Positions 9,132 through 17,813 of a DNA stretch of 64,000 bases are shown in pieces (the stretch's first letter is position 1; every line of letters begins with the position of its first letter). Both the position numbers and the translations under genes were made by a program. The stretch is taken from assembly GCA_964392665.1 (NCBI GenBank), contig CAYMQB010000001.1, positions 66,066 through 130,065 on the forward strand, written 5' to 3'. The notes under the pieces were generated by a model that ran no database searches, was not told the DNA's origin, and saw nothing but the letters and a program-made list of their open reading frames with translations. Origin of the DNA: CAYMQB01 sp964392665 (GTDB lineage Bacteria > Hydrothermota > E44-bin80).

Positions 9132-9623
9132 ATGAAAAAGACTTTAATACCTTTAGTGGTATCTTTAATTATGGTTGTCTTTGTCTCTTCATCATTTGCT
9201 CAAGCTGGACATCTATGGAAAAACAAACAACTTGTTAAGGAACTGGGATTGAGTGAGAAACAGGTTGACAAACTCAAGTCCGTTTCTCTGGATACAGACA
9301 GAAAGATGATAAAATTGCGTGCTGACACAGAAATGAAAGAGCTTGACCTGAGAGAGTTGCTCGACAGTGATAGTCCTAACGAAGCGAAGGCTGTGGGACT
9401 AATCAAAGAGATAATGAGAATAAAGACAGACCAGAAAATTATGAAGGTAAAACAAATGATTTTGGTCAAGAAGACGCTTACGAAGGAGCAGATGGAGAAA
9501 CTCGAGCAAAAGAAGCGTGAGAATCGGATGAAAAGAAAGCAAAAAAATCCTGGTAAGATGGGACCTAATGGGGATTTTAAAGCTGGCAAAGGTCAACGCC
9601 CCAATCAACCGATGAAACCATAA
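9132..9623 (+). CDS. Spy/CpxP-like periplasmic protein
   Basis: From the ATG at 9132 (preceded by AAGGAGGTGAAAGAA) the protein has 163 residues. A signal peptide ends at SSSFAQA. The mature part is almost all charged helix, with ELGLSEKQVDKL and LTKEQMEKL, two copies of the LTxxQ-type motif of Spy/CpxP proteins. The tail is rich in Lys, Pro and Gly. Such proteins are periplasmic stress chaperones or metal sensors. It stands alone, facing away from bamA and followed by a strong hairpin. An earlier ATG at 9102 is rejected because it would bury the signal peptide. Confidence 0.75.
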   Translation: MKKTLIPLVVSLIMVVFVSSSFAQAGHLWKNKQLVKELGLSEKQVDKLKSVSLDTDRKMIKLRADTEMKELDLRELLDSDSPNEAKAVGLIKEIMRIKTDQKIMKVKQMILVKKTLTKEQMEKLEQKKRENRMKRKQKNPGKMGPNGDFKAGKGQRPNQPMKP

Positions 9624-9650
9624 TCAAAGAAGTACTGTCGAAATAGCATT

Positions 9651-9685
9651 AAGGGACAGTGGAGAAATTTTCTCCACTGTCCCTT
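9651..9685 (+). terminator. Strong hairpin after the Spy-like gene
   Basis: A near-perfect inverted repeat with arms of about 15 bases (AAGGGACAGTGGAGA and its complement) flanks a short AT loop. It begins 27 bases after the stop codon. The poly-T run afterwards is short, so it may act as a processing or bidirectional terminator rather than a classical intrinsic one. Confidence 0.65.
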
Positions 9686-9759
9686 TAGCATTAGGTCATT
9701 ATCCCATTATCTCGTTTAATACTCGATTACTGCCCACCTATTTAACTTGAAGAAAAACC

Positions 9760-9788
9760 TTGACTGCTACAGTATTTAATAATATATT
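9760..9788 (+). promoter_or_regulatory. Promoter of mtaB, probably near-leaderless
   Basis: TTGACT (9760-9765), a 17-bp spacer and TATATT (9783-9788). The expected transcription start is about 9795, only some six bases before the ATG at 9801. No Shine-Dalgarno sequence is present. Confidence 0.7.
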
Positions 9789-9800
9789 ATATATGTGAAT

Positions 9801-11033
9801 ATGAAGATTGCATTTGCGACTCTGGGTTGTAAACTTAATCAATACGATACCGAACTTCTAAGAGAAATGTCTGAAGACGCATCTTATGAGCAAGTTAAGT
9901 TCAATGACATTGCCGACATATATGTGATAAATGCCTGTTCGGTTACAATGAACGCACTTCAGCAAACAAGAAATATAGCAAGGAGAGCAAGAAAAGTCTC
10001 TTCTGAAGCGAGAATTATCTTAACCGGTTGTTTCCCTGTATCCACAAAGAACGTACTTGGGGAAGCAGACACATTTGTTCCGAACTCGGAAAAGCAATCA
10101 TTTTTCGAGGAACTGTTCCACTCCAAAAGAACTAATATCAGAGAATTTAGCAATCACACAAGGGCATTCGTAAAAATCCAATCAGGATGCAATAGGTTTT
10201 GCTCATACTGTATCGTTCCATACCTTAGAGGACAGGAATACTCGAGAAATGAGGATGAAATACTTTCTGAGATAAAGACTCTTGTAAGAAACGGGTTTAA
10301 GGAGATAACGCTAACTGGTGTCCATATCGGGAGATACGACTACAATGGAACCAAACTTGCAGATTTACTGGGCAATATAGACAGGATACCAGGACTTCAA
10401 AGAATCAGGCTTGGTTCCCTGAATCCCGGGGAAATCAGTGACAGCTTGCTGGAGCGCATATCCACATCAAACAAGGTTTGCCATCATCTTCATATTTCGC
10501 TTCAAAGCGGCGACAATAATACATTGAAAAGCATGGGAAGAAATTACAGCCCTGATAAATTTGCAGAAAAACTACTGGGAATCAAGAAAATAATGCCTGA
10601 TTGTGGTATTGGTGCAGATATCATAACAGGTTTTCCCTCCGAGGGACCGACCGAATTTCAGAATACATATAATTACCTTAATAATTTGCCATTCACATAT
10701 TTCCATGTTTTTAGATATTCTCCGCGAAAAACAACGCTTGCAGCAGTTTTACCGAAAAAAGTGAAAGAGATTGAGAAAAAAAGGAGGAGTGCTTTATTGA
10801 GGAAATTGGGACTAATGAAGTCCACAACATTTAGAGAAACATACCTTAGAAAAAAATTAAATGTATTAGTCGAAGAAAAACAAGACAGATTAACAGGTAT
10901 GATGATTGGTTTCAGTGGTAACTATATACGAGTTCTCATCGATGGTAAAAGGGAATTCTACAATCAACTCGTTGATGTGCAAATAGACAAGGTCTCGGGA
11001 TATGATACATATGCAAGTATTATTAGTGCTTAG
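9801..11033 (+). CDS. mtaB: tRNA (t6A37) methylthiotransferase MtaB
   Basis: MtaB is a radical-SAM enzyme that converts t6A37 to ms2t6A37 in ANN-decoding tRNAs. The protein begins with KIAFATLGCKLNQYD, the UPF0004 domain with cysteines for the auxiliary cluster. It then has the radical-SAM triad in CNRFCSYC and a C-terminal TRAM-like domain, 410 residues in all. The LGCKLN signature separates it from MiaB (FGCQMN) and RimO. The ATG at 9801 gives the family N-terminus; a GTG two codons earlier is the alternative. It is followed 63 bases later by miaB. Confidence 0.9.
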   Translation: MKIAFATLGCKLNQYDTELLREMSEDASYEQVKFNDIADIYVINACSVTMNALQQTRNIARRARKVSSEARIILTGCFPVSTKNVLGEADTFVPNSEKQSFFEELFHSKRTNIREFSNHTRAFVKIQSGCNRFCSYCIVPYLRGQEYSRNEDEILSEIKTLVRNGFKEITLTGVHIGRYDYNGTKLADLLGNIDRIPGLQRIRLGSLNPGEISDSLLERISTSNKVCHHLHISLQSGDNNTLKSMGRNYSPDKFAEKLLGIKKIMPDCGIGADIITGFPSEGPTEFQNTYNYLNNLPFTYFHVFRYSPRKTTLAAVLPKKVKEIEKKRRSALLRKLGLMKSTTFRETYLRKKLNVLVEEKQDRLTGMMIGFSGNYIRVLIDGKREFYNQLVDVQIDKVSGYDTYASIISA

Positions 11034-11096
11034 AATATGAAAAACAAAATTTCGAAACCTAAAATTACGAAAATAGAATAAGGACTGCCGATATAA

Positions 11097-12407
11097 ATGA
11101 AGAAATTCCATATTATAACGTTTGGCTGTCAGATGAATGTTTACGATTCAAACTTGATGGCATCCATTTTAGAGAAGGAAGGACACAAGGAAGCCGAAAC
11201 GCTTGATGATGCAGATGTCATAATCGTTAACACCTGTGCAGTGAGAGAACATGCTGTCAGGAGAGCAATGACAAGGATTAGAGGTTTGAAGAACCTTAAG
11301 AAAAGAAAACCTGAACTAAGGATAGGAGTAACCGGATGTATCTCTCAGATTGAGAAACAAAATATATTGACCAAAATCCCGTTTGCTGACTTCGTTCTCG
11401 GAACTGACAGCCTCAAAGAAATTTCATCCTGTGCAGCGGACAGGAACGGTGCATTCTCAGATTTCGCCAGCGATGCTATCTATTCAGAACTTGCACCTGC
11501 CAGAGGAAAATTCCCGGAGGCTTTTGTATCCGTTATGCGAGGATGCAATAACTTCTGCTCTTACTGCATCGTACCCTATGCAAGAGGGAAGGTTAAGAGT
11601 AGAAAATTCGAGCATATTATCAAGGAAGTTGTAGAACTCAGCCATTCCGGATACAAACGTATTGTCCTGCTCGGACAAAACGTTAATGATTACAAAGATA
11701 GAGGGAAAGGTCTCCCCCACCTTCTAAAGGCGATTACAAAAATCAAATCAATAGAAAGAATAGGTTTCCTGACATCTCATCCTGCTTTCTTTCCGCTTCA
11801 CATATTCGATGTTATGAAAGATGAACCGAAAATCGAAAGATTCTTGCATCTTCCTCTGCAATCCGGCAGCGACCGTGTTCTTAAATTAATGAACAGAGGT
11901 TACACTGTCTCACAGTACTTGGAGATTATTGAAAAGGCAAGAAATAAGATAAGCGATATAGCACTTTCCACCGATATCATTGTTGGTTTTCCATATGAAA
12001 CAGAAAAGGATTTCACAGCCACTATTAAAGTTATTCGGGATATAAGCTTTAACTCTGCATTTATGTTCAAGTACTCACCGAGAAAATACACTCTGGCAAA
12101 CTCTTTTGGTGACCTTACAAGCGAAACTGAAAAGAAAGAAAGGCTGCAGAAACTAATTAAAACACAATCGGCAATTACGAAAGAGAAAAACAACTATTAC
12201 AAAGGAAAAATATTAGAAGTTTTAATAACCGGAAAAAATAAAAAAAATTCACTTGAATCTGATGCCATAACAGTGTATAATAAAAAAGTTGTGGTAAAAG
12301 GAAGCTATATGAAGGGTGAGTTAGTAAAAGTGCTGATTGACGATATCCAAGGATGCTCACCTATCGGAGTTCCCTTGAAAGAACCGTTAGATAGTAGAAA
12401 ACATTAA
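11097..12407 (+). CDS. miaB: tRNA-2-methylthio-N6-dimethylallyladenosine synthase MiaB
   Basis: MiaB methylthiolates i6A37 in UNN-decoding tRNAs. The 436 residues open with HIITFGCQMNVYDS, contain NTCAVRE and the radical-SAM motif CNNFCSYC, and end in a TRAM domain. Three N-terminal cysteines for the auxiliary cluster (FGC, NTC, TGC) are all present. Direct adjacency with mtaB places both methylthiotransferases on one probable transcript. Confidence 0.93.
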   Translation: MKKFHIITFGCQMNVYDSNLMASILEKEGHKEAETLDDADVIIVNTCAVREHAVRRAMTRIRGLKNLKKRKPELRIGVTGCISQIEKQNILTKIPFADFVLGTDSLKEISSCAADRNGAFSDFASDAIYSELAPARGKFPEAFVSVMRGCNNFCSYCIVPYARGKVKSRKFEHIIKEVVELSHSGYKRIVLLGQNVNDYKDRGKGLPHLLKAITKIKSIERIGFLTSHPAFFPLHIFDVMKDEPKIERFLHLPLQSGSDRVLKLMNRGYTVSQYLEIIEKARNKISDIALSTDIIVGFPYETEKDFTATIKVIRDISFNSAFMFKYSPRKYTLANSFGDLTSETEKKERLQKLIKTQSAITKEKNNYYKGKILEVLITGKNKKNSLESDAITVYNKKVVVKGSYMKGELVKVLIDDIQGCSPIGVPLKEPLDSRKH

Positions 12408-12452
12408 AACACGGTATGGAATAAGTTTCTAATAAACGTTTAAGGAGGTAAA

Positions 12453-12815
12453 ATGATTTTGTTCATTATGCTCTGGGCAGCGATTTTCACAGTATTAGGT
12501 ATTATAGTTGGAACACAGAACGGAACTACTCTCGTAGATATTTCATTACTTACATGGACATTCCACAGTATCCCGCTCACTCTTGTTCTGATAGAAACTT
12601 TTGCTATTGGAATTGTTTTTACTATCATTGTGGCGGTTATTGATGAGGTTAAACTTAAGAACCGATTATGGAAAGCAAACAGAGAAAACAGAGAGCTTAA
12701 AAAAGAATTAACATCTTTGCGTAATTTACCGGTGGAAGAGATTATAGAGAAAACAAAAGAGGACGAGCAACTCGATGAGAAAAGCGAGGAACAACAAGAT
12801 GTGGGGTCAAAGTGA
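12453..12815 (+). CDS. lapA: LapA-domain inner-membrane protein
   Basis: Two hydrophobic helices (about 3-20 and 42-65) with GTQNGTTLVDISLLTW between them match the LapA (DUF1049) family. A cytoplasmic tail of about 50 charged residues follows. In enterobacteria LapA (YciS) works with LapB to control LPS assembly and LpxC stability. An AAGGAGGTAAA precedes the ATG. The stop overlaps the GTG start of lapB (GTGA), the same gene order as yciS-yciM in E. coli. At 120 residues it is slightly longer than the enterobacterial protein. Confidence 0.82.
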   Translation: MILFIMLWAAIFTVLGIIVGTQNGTTLVDISLLTWTFHSIPLTLVLIETFAIGIVFTIIVAVIDEVKLKNRLWKANRENRELKKELTSLRNLPVEEIIEKTKEDEQLDEKSEEQQDVGSK

Positions 12816-13951
12816 ATGTTAAATGGATAATTTTTCTTTCGCTCGTTTTTGTTCTTATAGTTCTGGTAATCGTTTTTCTCATTCAAAAGAAAAGAAAACG
12901 AAAGTCTTTATCCCCATTCCAGGAGGCTCTCATTTCTTTAGCTGAAGGAGATGAAGATCATGCATTGAAGAAATTTCAGGAAACAGTTTTCAGTGACAGC
13001 GATAACATAGAAGCATATATTCGTCTTGCTGTAATTCTAAGGTCCAAAAATGAAGCTTTGAAAGCGCTACAAATTCATAAGTATCTGCTTGCAAGAAGAA
13101 AACTTACAAAAAAAAGTGTTGAAAGAATTCTTTTCCAAACAGCTTTGGACTACTACTCCCTTTCACTTTATCAGAAAGCAACAGATACTTTAAGCAAGCT
13201 GCTTAAACTGAATTCCTCCAACGAGAAATATTATGAACTTCTGCTGAATGTTTTTGAGAAAACCGCACTCTGGTCCGAAGCAATCGAACTTTTTAGAAAA
13301 ATGTCGAGATTGTTCGCCTATAAAAAGCAAGAAACACTTAGATATGAAGTCTATGCAGCTAATGAATCTGCGAGGAAAGGAAATCGAGACTGGGCATTAA
13401 AAATCCTTTTAAAAGCTATTAAAGTTGATCCCTTTTATGTTCCTTCATATATATATGCTGGTGATATCGAATACGTAAATGGTGAAGTAAAAAAAGCAAT
13501 CGAAAAATACAAAAAAGCAGTCGAAGTTGATGTTCACACAGCTCACATCGTTTTTCCAAGACTAATGAAAGCTTATTTTGAAAAAGGAGAATTCCAAAAG
13601 ATAGAAGAAGCATACAAGGGAGTACTTGACATCCTTCCTGATGATACGGTAACAATAACAGCATTGGCAGAATTTTATGTGAAGATGGGACGAACGAAAG
13701 AAGCGACTGAATTGCTCAATTCCGCAATCACTAACAATCCCGATTCGATCGGAATAAATCTTCTTTTCCTTGCAACACAATTGGAAAATGAAAAAAATAA
13801 TCTATCCCAGAATGCACACAAGCTTTTTGACATTTATAATAGGGAGACTAAACACAAATGCTCAAATTGCGGTTTCTTGACGGAAGAGTATTTCATAAGA
13901 TGCCCGGATTGTGGATTATGGGAAACCTTCGATGTTTCAAAAACGAACTGA
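12812..13951 (+). CDS. lapB: LapB/YciM-like TPR protein with C-terminal rubredoxin-type metal site
   Basis: The 379 residues have one N-terminal membrane anchor (about 5-24), a basic RKRK segment, roughly eight TPR repeats, and a C-terminal metal knuckle, CSNCGF then CPDCGLW. This is the exact architecture of LapB, the adaptor that in E. coli presents LpxC to FtsH and couples LPS synthesis to demand. The GTG start overlaps lapA. Because lpxC is encoded about 10 kb away, a similar LpxC-control circuit is plausible here. Confidence 0.85.
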   Translation: MNVKWIIFLSLVFVLIVLVIVFLIQKKRKRKSLSPFQEALISLAEGDEDHALKKFQETVFSDSDNIEAYIRLAVILRSKNEALKALQIHKYLLARRKLTKKSVERILFQTALDYYSLSLYQKATDTLSKLLKLNSSNEKYYELLLNVFEKTALWSEAIELFRKMSRLFAYKKQETLRYEVYAANESARKGNRDWALKILLKAIKVDPFYVPSYIYAGDIEYVNGEVKKAIEKYKKAVEVDVHTAHIVFPRLMKAYFEKGEFQKIEEAYKGVLDILPDDTVTITALAEFYVKMGRTKEATELLNSAITNNPDSIGINLLFLATQLENEKNNLSQNAHKLFDIYNRETKHKCSNCGFLTEEYFIRCPDCGLWETFDVSKTN

Positions 13952-13953
13952 AA

Positions 13954-14409
13954 ATGACAAAGAAACAGACAAAAGCTCTTGCAGTATTTCTTGGTTTACT
14001 CACACTATATACTTTTAGCGGATGTGGTTTGAATCCTACCCCTGCCCCAGGTGTAATATCGGGAGCAGACAGTTTGTTTGCACCGAAGAATTCGGATGCT
14101 GACTTCGTTTTCACTAAATCCGGACAGCATTACGGAACATTCAGGCTTACCGCGTATGTTACAAATGCCGTTCTCAAAACACCACAGGGCGGAGGTATAT
14201 TTAGGAGTTCTGAGAATCTGAATGAAGCACCAGAAACAGGTTATTCTGCAAGTGAAGAATGCGGATTTTACTACTACTATATGATAACAGATGGAGATCT
14301 CCATTATGCAAAGGTTTTTATTCATACAATGTCAACCAATCAGGATGGAATTGATATACACTTCAATTGGTGGTTGCAAACAGATGCAGGAGATAGAAAC
14401 TTCAAATGA
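13954..14409 (+). CDS. Small lipoprotein of unknown function
   Basis: From the ATG at 13954, two bases after the lapB stop, the protein has 151 residues. The signal peptide ends in a lipobox, TFSGC, with Cys24 lipidated, followed by a Pro-rich linker. The rest looks like a compact beta domain with FYYYYMITDG and HFNWWLQTDAGD. I do not recognise a family. Tight spacing with lapB and a 4-base overlap with the next gene put it in the same operon and suggest an envelope role. Confidence 0.6.
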   Translation: MTKKQTKALAVFLGLLTLYTFSGCGLNPTPAPGVISGADSLFAPKNSDADFVFTKSGQHYGTFRLTAYVTNAVLKTPQGGGIFRSSENLNEAPETGYSASEECGFYYYYMITDGDLHYAKVFIHTMSTNQDGIDIHFNWWLQTDAGDRNFK

Positions 14410-15149
14410 ACATTCTGCCTATAATGCTCTTGGCTTTAATAACCGCACAGAATAACAATACGATGGCAAACATTAACAATCTTTATGAAGAAGGCAGGTT
14501 CAAAGAAGCAAAGTCAAAGCTTCTTGAGATACTAACGGATGAAACAACGGAGCAAAGTTTACTACTGCAAGGTCTTCTGGAGTCAGATGGTCAGAAATCT
14601 CAACTATTGCTAACACAATTCGTGAATGCTTTTCCACAAAGCAACTATCTGCCCCGTGCATTGTTCTTCATTGCACAGTATCAGTTTCTAAAGGGGAAGT
14701 ATGAAAAGGCAATCCAAACATTTAAGAAGATAAGAAGGACCGCTTCCGAAACACAGTATTCGGAGAAAGCTTGTTTGTGGATTGCGCTCTGCTATCTCGC
14801 TTTAAGAGACAAAAACAATGCGATACTCTGGCATAAGAAAATAGAAGACAAAGAACTCCAAGCATCCAATCTTGCAAAATCTATTCTTGTTTTAGAAAAC
14901 AAGAAATCGAGGACTTACAGTATTCAGACAGGTTCCTTCACAACTAAGGGAACAGCCTTACAACTTCTGGGTTCATTGAAGAAAAAGGGATATGACACAT
15001 GGTTAGCTACAACCAAAAAAGATGGAATCAAGTTCTATCGCGTTTTAATTGGTCAATTTGATTCCAGGCAAAAGGCAACGGGATTTTCGAAGCTTTTCTC
15101 CGAAAAGGAAAACCTTCCTTTCTGGATTGTTAGTTTAAAAAAACTTTAG
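14406..15149 (+). CDS. TPR and SPOR domain envelope protein
   Basis: A signal peptide or anchor (about 1-15) leads to helical TPR-like repeats at about 20-155, including the YbgF-like YLPRALFFIAQYQFLKGKYEKAI. A C-terminal SPOR domain follows at about 168-245: SIQTGSFTTKGTA, then GYDTWLATTK, then YRVLIGQF. SPOR domains bind denuded peptidoglycan at division sites, so this is probably a periplasmic cell-wall-associated protein. The ATG overlaps the previous stop (ATGA). Confidence 0.78.
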   Translation: MNILPIMLLALITAQNNNTMANINNLYEEGRFKEAKSKLLEILTDETTEQSLLLQGLLESDGQKSQLLLTQFVNAFPQSNYLPRALFFIAQYQFLKGKYEKAIQTFKKIRRTASETQYSEKACLWIALCYLALRDKNNAILWHKKIEDKELQASNLAKSILVLENKKSRTYSIQTGSFTTKGTALQLLGSLKKKGYDTWLATTKKDGIKFYRVLIGQFDSRQKATGFSKLFSEKENLPFWIVSLKKL

Positions 15150-15208
15150 CAAACATATAAGAAAATCAAAAACCAATTCTTAGGCGTTTCACATTTAATT
15201 TCCAATCA

Positions 15209-17797
15209 ATGAGTTCCATGCATAAGGTTACTCCACTCCTCAAGCAGTATTTAAAAATTAAATCCGAGCACGAAGATAGTCTCCTCCTTTTTAGAATGGG
15301 AGATTTTTACGAAACCTTCTTCAAAGATGCTGAGCTTGCATCGAAGATTTTGCATATTGCACTTACATCCAGGTCACATGGAAAATCGAATAGGATTCCA
15401 CTCGCGGGTATTCCGGTAAAGGCTGCGGACAATTATATTACGAAATTGATAAAGGCTGGAGTGAAAGTCTCAATTTGCGAACAATTAGAAGATCCGGCTT
15501 TAGCGAAGGGTATCGTGAAAAGAGATGTTGTCGAAGTTATAACTCCAGGAACTGTTACAAATCCCAACTTATTAGACTCCGGAAAAAACAACTTTCTTGC
15601 GGCACTAAAATCCGATAATAAAGGCGATTTCGGATTTTCTTACTGCGACCTCTCAACAGGAGATTTCTATGTCGAAGAATTGAAAAGAACCGACTTGCTG
15701 GATGAACTTAGAAGAATAGAACCTGGTGAAATTATAGTCAGTGAAAATGAAACCTTTCCCCTTCCGGATGACCTCGTTTTAACAACTTTAACAGATATGT
15801 TTTTTCAATATGAATACGCAAAACAAACGCTAATGAAGCACTTTAAAGTCGAGACATTAGCTGGTTTTGATATTGAAAAATTCTATTTTGGTATTGGAGC
15901 TGCAGGAGCCATTCTTAAATATCTAACGGATATGCAAAAAAGAAAACTCAACCATATAAATAACATAAAACGAGTTGACATTAACGGCAAGTTAATGCTG
16001 GATACTTCAACCGTTAAAAATCTCGAACTTATAAAGAGATTTGACGGTTCATTAGACAACACACTGTTTTCTACTCTTAACGAAACAGTAACTCCTATGG
16101 GAATGAGAACTTTAAGGATGAATCTTTTGAATCCACTCTCCAACCTCAATGAAATCGAAAAGAGACTCGAATCCGTGACCCAGCTTATTAATGAAAACAC
16201 CGAAGCGAACAGAGCGAGGAAAATTATGAAATCCATTTCCGATCTGGAAAGACTAACTGCAAGAATATCAACTGAAAGATCAAATGCAAGAGACCTTATA
16301 CAATTAAAGAATTCACTCAAAAAAATACCTCAACTGAAAGCGACTATGAAAAACTTCAGTGCCGAGTTACTAAAAGATACCACCAATAGCTTATTAGATT
16401 TCAGAGAGACGGTAATGTATCTTGAAAAATCCATTGTCGATGAGCCACCAATCACCATCAAAGAAGGTGGTATAATAAAAGATGGTATCGATTCCGAACT
16501 CGATAGAATAAGAAAAATAGTATCGGAAGGAAAACAATGGATTGTAAACCTCCAGAAGAAAGAAAGGAAAAAAACACACATTTCTTCATTAAAGGTTGCA
16601 TATAATTCGGTTTTTGGATACTATATCGAAGTTACCAAACCAAACTTGAAACTTGTACCCGATAACTACATACGAAAACAAACTTTATCGAATTGTGAAA
16701 GGTTTGTTACGACTGAACTGAAGGAATATGAGAACACAATCTTGGGCTCTGAAGAAAAGATAAACAAACTCGAGTACAGTCTTTTCGTTACAGTAAGGAA
16801 GAACGTTTCGGAAATTTCCGAGAAAATCCAAATGTCTGCGAAGGCAATTGCATTAATAGACCTACTTACTTCTTTTGCTCTATTGGCCCGAAAAAACGAC
16901 TACAAAAGACCAAAAGTAAATAACTCCGATGTAATCAAAATTACACAGGGAAGACATCCAGTTATAGAAAATGTAATCAACAGAGAAGCATTCATTCCCA
17001 ACGATGTTGTACTGGACAATAGCAATAATCAAATCCTCATTATCACGGGACCAAATATGTCAGGTAAATCAACATATCTTCGTCAGGTTGCCTTAATCGT
17101 TATTATGGCACATATGGGTTGTTTCGTTCCAGCTCAAAGTGCTGAAATAGGTAAAATCGATAGGGTTTTCACAAGAATCGGCGCAACCGATGACCTTTCA
17201 AAAGGTGTAAGCACCTTTTTAGCCGAAATGATAGAAACCGCAAAGATTCTGAATAATGCGACTGACAGGAGTCTTGTAATTATGGATGAAGTTGGTCGGG
17301 GAACAAGTACTTTCGATGGGCTTTCCATTGCCTGGAGTGTTTGCGAGTTTCTTCACAACAATCAAGTCGTTCATCCCAAAACCATCTTTGCAACACATTA
17401 TCATGAGCTAACCGAATTGCAGAAAATGTTAAAAGGCATTAAAAATTTCAATGTTTCAGTCAAAAGATGGGGAGACAAAATCATTTTTCTTAGAAAAGTG
17501 GTCCCTGGAGGTGCAGATGAAAGCTACGGAGTCGATGTTGCGCGACTTGCTGGCTTCCCAGATATAGTTATATCAAGAGCAAGAGAAATACTCCAGGAAC
17601 TCGAAGAAAAAGAACAAGACAATTTAGCAAAAAAACACAGAAGAACTCGAGAGAAGAAAAAAACGGACAGGCAACTTACGCTTTTCACACCCTCTGAGAA
17701 TACAATTATAGAAGGAATTAAGTCTATCGATGTAACTAAAATAACACCACTGGAAGCAATTAACCTACTCAGCGAGTGGAGAAAACTACTGGACTAA
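15209..17797 (+). CDS. mutS: DNA mismatch repair protein MutS
   Basis: MutS recognises mismatches and starts repair. The 862 residues run from the mismatch-binding domain (FRMGDFYETF, with the Phe-x-Glu wedge) through connector, lever and clamp to the ATPase, with Walker A GPNMSGKST, Walker B LVIMDEVGRGTS and ATHYHEL. A C-terminal helix-turn-helix dimerisation part follows. This is full MutS1 length. An in-frame ATG three codons in (MHKV) is an alternative start. It converges with the histidine kinase gene, with only 16 bases between the stops. No mutL is in the window. Confidence 0.97.
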   Translation: MSSMHKVTPLLKQYLKIKSEHEDSLLLFRMGDFYETFFKDAELASKILHIALTSRSHGKSNRIPLAGIPVKAADNYITKLIKAGVKVSICEQLEDPALAKGIVKRDVVEVITPGTVTNPNLLDSGKNNFLAALKSDNKGDFGFSYCDLSTGDFYVEELKRTDLLDELRRIEPGEIIVSENETFPLPDDLVLTTLTDMFFQYEYAKQTLMKHFKVETLAGFDIEKFYFGIGAAGAILKYLTDMQKRKLNHINNIKRVDINGKLMLDTSTVKNLELIKRFDGSLDNTLFSTLNETVTPMGMRTLRMNLLNPLSNLNEIEKRLESVTQLINENTEANRARKIMKSISDLERLTARISTERSNARDLIQLKNSLKKIPQLKATMKNFSAELLKDTTNSLLDFRETVMYLEKSIVDEPPITIKEGGIIKDGIDSELDRIRKIVSEGKQWIVNLQKKERKKTHISSLKVAYNSVFGYYIEVTKPNLKLVPDNYIRKQTLSNCERFVTTELKEYENTILGSEEKINKLEYSLFVTVRKNVSEISEKIQMSAKAIALIDLLTSFALLARKNDYKRPKVNNSDVIKITQGRHPVIENVINREAFIPNDVVLDNSNNQILIITGPNMSGKSTYLRQVALIVIMAHMGCFVPAQSAEIGKIDRVFTRIGATDDLSKGVSTFLAEMIETAKILNNATDRSLVIMDEVGRGTSTFDGLSIAWSVCEFLHNNQVVHPKTIFATHYHELTELQKMLKGIKNFNVSVKRWGDKIIFLRKVVPGGADESYGVDVARLAGFPDIVISRAREILQELEEKEQDNLAKKHRRTREKKKTDRQLTLFTPSENTIIEGIKSIDVTKITPLEAINLLSEWRKLLD

Positions 17798-17813
17798 AAC
17801 ATGTAAACCAAGG

